Source of the DNA: Gemmatimonadota bacterium
GTDB taxonomy: Bacteria; Gemmatimonadota; Gemmatimonadetes; Gemmatimonadales; Gemmatimonadaceae
DNA length: 56,009 nucleotides
NCBI GenBank assembly: GCA_947462095.1
Contig: CANHNQ010000006.1
Location: 1-56,009 of the forward strand
Direction of reading: 5' to 3'
Shown here: in pieces, positions 52,520-56,009 of the stretch
Position numbering within the stretch: the first letter of the stretch is position 1
How the letters are laid out: every line of letters starts with the position of its first letter
Translations under genes and position numbers: made by a program
The notes under the pieces: generated by a model
Told to the model about the DNA's origin: nothing
What the model saw: the letters and a program-made list of their open reading frames with translations, nothing else
The model's database searches: none

Positions 52520-53224
52520 CTAGCGGAGTTCGGCGGCCATACCGGTCCACGCCTCATCCGCGGCCGCGAAGACGCTCCGCACCGTGTCCACCCATCGCCG
52601 CCAGTCGGCGATACGCGTGTCGAGCGACCCGCCGCGCAGCGCGTCCCCGGCGAGTCCCATGAGCGCGACGGCCGTGAACACCGGCGCCGCTTCTTCCTCG
52701 AGCGCCGCTTCGACCGCGCGCTGCTCCGCGGGATCGCCGGGCGCCGTGGTGGCGGCCATCTCCGTGATCGCCCGCTCGAGTTCCTTCGTGAGGGCGGCGG
52801 CATCGAGCAACATGACCTGACGCGCCGGATCGCTCACCCCTTCCACCGAGCGGCGTGCCGCCAGCAACGGGGCGAACCAGCGGTCGTGCGCCGCGATCGG
52901 CGTGCCACGCGAGGCGCCGAGTGACTTGAGTCCACGCGTCAGTTCCGGCATCGCGCAGGCACGATCGAGCAGCTGCAGCCCCAGCGGCCGCAACTGATCG
53001 TCACCGCTGAGCTCGAGCACGTCGTTGTTCACGAGGTACAGCGTGAGCGACGACGCCCCGCCCGCGACGCCCTCGATGCCGCCCACGGACAACCGCCACG
53101 GCGTGGCATCCTGCCACCCCAGCACGAGGGTATCCTGTTCGATCGTCACCGATGCCGACGTGTCGATCTCACGACCACGCACGATGCCGACGATGCGCAC
53201 CTGCGCCGTGATCACCGACGTCAT
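52520..53224 (-). CDS. Hypothetical protein, 234 aa
   Basis: Residues 1-90 are beta-rich with a pattern like a PH-type or Tudor-like fold (ITAQVRIVGIVRGREIDTSASVTIEQDTLVLGW, VNNDVLELSGDDQLRPLG). The rest is helical, with an acidic stretch (EQRAVEAALEEEAAP). There is no signal peptide or membrane segment, and I recognise no family. It overlaps the HAD gene upstream by 4 bases (ATGA) and is the last of a three-gene minus-strand operon. It converges with the feo operon with only 10 bp between the stops. Confidence 0.75.
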   Translation of the reverse strand: MTSVITAQVRIVGIVRGREIDTSASVTIEQDTLVLGWQDATPWRLSVGGIEGVAGGASSLTLYLVNNDVLELSGDDQLRPLGLQLLDRACAMPELTRGLKSLGASRGTPIAAHDRWFAPLLAARRSVEGVSDPARQVMLLDAAALTKELERAITEMAATTAPGDPAEQRAVEAALEEEAAPVFTAVALMGLAGDALRGGSLDTRIADWRRWVDTVRSVFAAADEAWTGMAAELR

Positions 53225-53916
53225 CCCGCGAGGATCGCCGACACGACCGCATCGGTGTCGGCGAGGTTGGCGAACACCGCCGCGGGATCATGCGCCGCGA
53301 GATCGTCGGTGCTGTAGCGTCCGGTAGCCACACCAATGGCCCGCACTCCCAGCGCACGTCCGCAGTGGATATCGGCCGGCGTATCGCCGATGATGACCAT
53401 GCGATCACCCGCGATGTCGAGCCCGAGCTGCTCACGCGCACGACGCTGCGCAAACGCCGGCAACTGCGGGCGGTCTTCGTGATCACACCCGAAGGCGTTG
53501 GCGCGGAACTGTGCGAACTCGACCTGCACCGCCTTCAGCTTGGCGCGCGCCCCACGCTCGATGTTGCCCGTGAGCAACCCGAGCGTGACGTCGCGGTGGC
53601 CGCGGAGCGCATCGAGGAGCGGCGGAATGCCGTCGCATAGACGCGCCGGCGTCGTGCCGTCGCGCGTGAGCTCCGCCTCGAGCCCGTGTACATACTCATT
53701 GAGCAGATCATCGAGCCGACTGGAAATCGTGGCGTCGGTGAAGCCCGCCTCGCGCATCTGTTCGCGCGCAATTTGCCGATCGGTCTTGCCGTCGTAGCGG
53801 TAGCTGGTGTCGCCGGTCGTGCCGAACACGCGCAGCAGGGCATTCTCCATGGCACGGCGGCCGGCGCCGTCGGACCAGAGCAGCGTACCGTCGATATCGA
53901 ACAGAACGAGCTTCAC
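53221..53916 (-). CDS. HAD-superfamily phosphatase (phosphoglycolate phosphatase-like)
   Basis: The protein has 231 aa. Motif I FDIDGTLLW (Asp7, Asp9), motif II GLLTGN (Thr), and motif IV GDTPADIHCGRALG are clear, with a helical cap domain between (YDGKTDRQIAREQM). This is the Gph-like branch with a C1 cap. The GTG start at 53916 is chosen because it overlaps the EamA stop in a GTGA tetramer; the frame stays open upstream but inside that gene. The substrate is unknown. Confidence 0.88.
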   Translation of the reverse strand: MKLVLFDIDGTLLWSDGAGRRAMENALLRVFGTTGDTSYRYDGKTDRQIAREQMREAGFTDATISSRLDDLLNEYVHGLEAELTRDGTTPARLCDGIPPLLDALRGHRDVTLGLLTGNIERGARAKLKAVQVEFAQFRANAFGCDHEDRPQLPAFAQRRAREQLGLDIAGDRMVIIGDTPADIHCGRALGVRAIGVATGRYSTDDLAAHDPAAVFANLADTDAVVSAILAG

Positions 53917-54878
53917 GAGGTATGGACTGAGGATGAAACGGATGCGGCGCGTGCCACGACGGGTCTCGCGTGCGCGGTACGAGACAGCAGCAGCCCGGCC
54001 ATGATCAGCGCCGCGCCGAGTAATTGCCATACGGTGGGCTGCTCGCCAAGCATGAGCCATGCGAAGGCGATCGCGACGATGGGCTGCAGGTTGCCGTACA
54101 TGGCGGTGCGCGTGGCCCCCAGCACTCGCACCCCGCGATAGAACAGCAGATACGCCACCACCAGCGCACCGATGCCGGCGTAGGTCACCGCCCCCCACTC
54201 CGCCAGCGACACCGCGCCCCAATCGAGCTTCAGGAGATCGGGAAGCGCGATCGACACGAGGACCAGCGAGCCGCTGGCCATGGTGATCGCGGAGAGGTGG
54301 AGCGGATGCGCCGTCTTGGTATACGGCTGCAACAACACGCTGAAGGTCGCCCAGGCGATGCTGCCCATCGCGATCAACCCGGCGCCCAGCATCACGTCGC
54401 GTCCGCCCTCAAACCCCTGCGCGCTGCCGACCACACAGGCGACGCCCAGCAGTTGCAGCCCGATCCCACTCCACCCACGCAATGGCAGCCGCTCACGTCC
54501 CAGCATTCGCGAAATGATCGCGATCCACGCCGGCCCCGCTGCGACCACGAGCGCCGCGACACCGGCGCGCGTGCGCGACATGCCGAAGATGAAGAGCAGC
54601 TGGTATAACCCGTTGCCCAGCAGGCCAAGCACCGCCAGCGCGATGATGTCTCGACGCGCCGGCAGCTTGGCGCCGCGCACGAACGCCGCGATCACAAACA
54701 GCACGAGCGCCGCCATCGACACCCGCAACCCGCTGAACGTCAGCGGCGAGAGCGTACGCAGTCCCGCCTTCACGACGCTGTAGTTGATCCCCCAGATCAG
54801 CGACATGAACACCAGCCCGAGATCGGTGGTCCCGAAACCCTGGCGGGGGGCAGCAGCGGGTGTTTGTGGCGAAGTCAT
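53913..54878 (-). CDS. EamA/DMT-family transporter
   Basis: The protein has 321 aa and about ten membrane segments in two EamA repeats: FMSLIWGINYSVVKAGLRTLSPLTFSGLRV in the first and GAGLIAMGSIAWATFSVLLQPY with NLQPIVAIAFAWLMLGEQPTVWQLLGAALIMAGLLL in the second. Members export amino acids or other small metabolites. The start at 54878 has TAGATT 8 bases upstream. It heads the operon with the HAD phosphatase and the hypothetical gene. The substrate is unknown. Confidence 0.9.
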   Translation of the reverse strand: MTSPQTPAAAPRQGFGTTDLGLVFMSLIWGINYSVVKAGLRTLSPLTFSGLRVSMAALVLFVIAAFVRGAKLPARRDIIALAVLGLLGNGLYQLLFIFGMSRTRAGVAALVVAAGPAWIAIISRMLGRERLPLRGWSGIGLQLLGVACVVGSAQGFEGGRDVMLGAGLIAMGSIAWATFSVLLQPYTKTAHPLHLSAITMASGSLVLVSIALPDLLKLDWGAVSLAEWGAVTYAGIGALVVAYLLFYRGVRVLGATRTAMYGNLQPIVAIAFAWLMLGEQPTVWQLLGAALIMAGLLLSRTAHARPVVARAASVSSSVHTS

Positions 54879-54886
54879 GTCCCCGA

Positions 54887-54892
54887 AATCTA
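54887..54892 (-). promoter_or_regulatory. Candidate -10 box (TAGATT on minus), leaderless type
   Basis: On the minus strand the hexamer ends 8 bases before the ATG at 54878. No Shine-Dalgarno is seen. Confidence 0.45.
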
Positions 54893-54935
54893 GGCACCTC
54901 ATGCTCAACGGGTGGAATCCCCGACGCGCCGCCGG

Positions 54936-54941
54936 TACCTT
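54936..54941 (+). promoter_or_regulatory. Candidate -10 box (TACCTT), leaderless type
   Basis: The hexamer ends 6 bases before the ATG at 54948. Together with the minus-strand box at 54887-54892 it fills the 69-bp divergent gap. The same hexamer and spacing occur at the PorX-like gene. Confidence 0.5.
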
Positions 54942-54947
54942 CCCCGC

Positions 54948-55373
54948 ATGCATGTCTCCTTTGCCCTCTTCGCCGATGCGGCGAACATCTCCCAGGAAGG
55001 GAAGCTCAACATCCTCGGCGTTTTCGACGCCGTCCATGTGGGTCAGCTGCCGGCCCTGCACCCACGCGCCACCTTTGTGGTGCGCATCAAGGCGCAGCCG
55101 GGCGACGCCGGCGATCACGAGATGACGCTGCGATGGGTCAATCCGCGCGGCACCGAGTTATGGGTCTCGAACGCCGAACTGTCCATCGCGCCGCCGCCAC
55201 CGGGCACCATGGAGCTCGACATGCCGGTGATTGTGCAGCTGGACCTGCCACTCGATCTCACAGGCGACTACCGCATGATCGTAGAACTACGCCACGAGAA
55301 GCGAGGAGAAGCGGTCCTGCACGTGAAGGGACAGCCGATGGTCCCGGGGGCAGCAACGGGCATGCTGTCGTAG
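54948..55373 (+). CDS. DUF6941-like small beta-sandwich protein
   Basis: The protein has 141 aa. The start HVSFALFADAANISQEGKLNILGVFDAV matches my memory of the DUF6941 family, in which an aspartate-rich strand is followed by GKLN(I/V)LG. The rest alternates strands (FVVRIKAQPGDAG, VIVQLDLPLDLTGDYRMIVEL), a C2-like or Ig-like pattern. There is no signal peptide. The start at 54948 is supported by the TAnnnT box; a longer frame begins at 54912. The function is unknown. Confidence 0.68.
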   Translation: MHVSFALFADAANISQEGKLNILGVFDAVHVGQLPALHPRATFVVRIKAQPGDAGDHEMTLRWVNPRGTELWVSNAELSIAPPPPGTMELDMPVIVQLDLPLDLTGDYRMIVELRHEKRGEAVLHVKGQPMVPGAATGMLS

Positions 55374-55389
55374 GGACGCCAAAGGGCGC

Positions 55390-55613
55390 GAAGGACGAAG
55401 GGCGCCAAAAGTGAACGGCGTGAAAAGTGAACGGCGTGAAAAGTGAACGGCGTGAAAAGTGAACGGCGTGAAAAGTGAACGGCGTGAAAAGTGAACGGCG
55501 TGAAGAGTCAAACGCGAATCAGTGTTCAGGGCCGCGCCGTTCATTGTTCGCGCCGTTCATTGTTCGCGCCGTTCATTATTCGCGCCCGTCACTCTTCACG
55601 CCCTTCGTCCTTC
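55390..55613. repeat. Large inverted repeat built from 16-bp tandem units
   Basis: Outer arms GAAGGACGAAGGGCG (55390-55404) and CGCCCTTCGTCCTTC (55599-55613) are perfectly complementary. Inside, the left half holds six tandem 16-bp units (55411-55506). The right half holds about four units of a diverged complementary 16-mer sharing GCCGTTCA (55535-55598). The whole could fold into one long hairpin. It lies between convergent genes ending at 55373 and 55629, where it probably ends transcription. Confidence 0.85.
55411..55506 (+). repeat. Six tandem 16-bp repeats (GTGAACGGCGTGAAAA)
   Basis: Units start at 55411, 55427, 55443, 55459, 55475 and 55491. The first five are identical; the sixth ends GAAGA instead of GAAAA. 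There is no spacer and no protein-coding context, which excludes a CRISPR array. Confidence 0.92.
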
Positions 55614-55628
55614 CCCCATCCGACTTCC

Positions 55629-56009
55629 TTAAACCGCCCGCCCTACGCCCACGCCTTGCTCGGTGAGTTTCGCCGTCAACTCCGCCTCCACGTAGACCCC
55701 TCCACGGGCGAGGGAACTGTGAATCATGCCGCCGTCTCCCGTGCCGATCCCCACGTGGGTGATCCGCTGGTCCTCGCGGTCGGAGAAGAACAGAAGATCG
55801 CCCGGTGCGTGTGGCGCCGTGACGTCGTCCGAAACCGGTACGGTGTCCTCTGCTTGTTGCCATGCATCGCGGCGGAGTGGTACGCCGTGCAGCGCAAAGA
55901 TCCGCTGTACGAAACCTGAGCAGTCGACGCCCCAGGGCGTGACGCCTCCCCACAGGTAACTCGTGCCGGCGAACAGCGAGCGTGCACTCCGCACGATGGA
56001 TTCGCGGTC
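55629..56009 (-). CDS. NlpC/P60 cell-wall peptidase, C-terminal fragment
   Basis: The frame is open to the window edge; the last 126 residues are present and the N-terminus lies outside. Seen: YLWGGVTPWGVDCSGFVQRIFALHG with the catalytic Cys, LLFFSDREDQRITHVGIGTGDGGMIHSS with the catalytic His, and a C-terminal beta segment. NlpC/P60 enzymes cut gamma-D-Glu-diaminopimelate bonds in peptidoglycan. The missing part probably holds SH3 or signal sequences. Confidence 0.9.
   Translation of the reverse strand, partial: DRESIVRSARSLFAGTSYLWGGVTPWGVDCSGFVQRIFALHGVPLRRDAWQQAEDTVPVSDDVTAPHAPGDLLFFSDREDQRITHVGIGTGDGGMIHSSLARGGVYVEAELTAKLTEQGVGVGRAV

Noticed and set aside
53917..54222. Longer N-terminus for the HAD phosphatase
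   Set aside because: The extension falls within the EamA gene, and the family begins right at the FDIDGT strand, so the GTG at 53916 is preferred.
55411..55506. Regular repeats as a possible CRISPR array
   Set aside because: The 16-bp units are directly contiguous without spacers, and no cas gene is nearby.

Overview
GC-rich bacterial chromosome segment (about two thirds G+C by eye), densely packed with genes. The content fits the phylum Gemmatimonadota: a PorX-type regulator outside Bacteroidota, a GWxTD-family protein, NtrY/NtrX-like signalling, a lysine-rich histone-H1-like protein, and mostly housekeeping genes. This assignment is inference from gene content. I see no phage, insertion sequence, CRISPR array, rRNA or tRNA.

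Layout. 1-1840: tail of a possible methyltransferase, a 58-residue orphan, an H1-like protein and a gene-poor stretch with a dyad. 1841-4146: threonine breakdown pair tdh-kbl. 4200-8090 (minus): AMP-forming ligase and NYN/OST-HTH protein. 8131-13963: NtrY-like kinase, small membrane protein, sigma-54 response regulator, outer-membrane barrel protein and DUF4390-like protein. 13953-18126 (minus): class A PBP, amidohydrolase, HNH protein. 18195-21246: tyrS and ilvD. 21352-28765 (minus): PorX-like regulator, ABC exporter, glycosyltransferase and orphan permease in an overlapping chain, then an aminotransferase and a GNAT protein. 28850-32077: hypothetical gene with a DnaB-core ATPase that lacks the P-loop lysine, then yebC-ruvC-ruvA. 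32141-36724 (minus): M28 peptidase and a DUF3299/ABC ATPase/FtsX permease operon. 36905-42977: ruvB, GWxTD protein, queA, tgt, yajC. 42985-48820: def-fmt-rsmB-PASTA-rpe-thioredoxin-34-residue membrane peptide-tsaD. 48884-52509: lgt-like gene and a feoAB operon behind a Fur-like box. 52520-56009: EamA transporter/HAD/hypothetical operon (minus), a small plus-strand gene, a large inverted-repeat array and the end of an NlpC/P60 protein.

How the genes work together. Tdh and Kbl turn threonine into glycine and acetyl-CoA. QueA and Tgt make queuosine, with YajC alongside. Def, Fmt, RsmB and TsaD serve translation. RuvA, RuvB and RuvC resolve Holliday junctions. FeoA, FeoB and the Cys-rich tail protein import ferrous iron. 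Adjacent genes often overlap by 1-8 bases, which suggests translational coupling.

Two sequence-level patterns stand out. First, at eight starts without a clear Shine-Dalgarno a TAnnnT hexamer ends 6-8 bases before the start codon, as expected for leaderless transcripts. Second, several gene ends carry long hairpins built from short words repeated in both arms; the largest spans about 224 bp near 55.5 kb.
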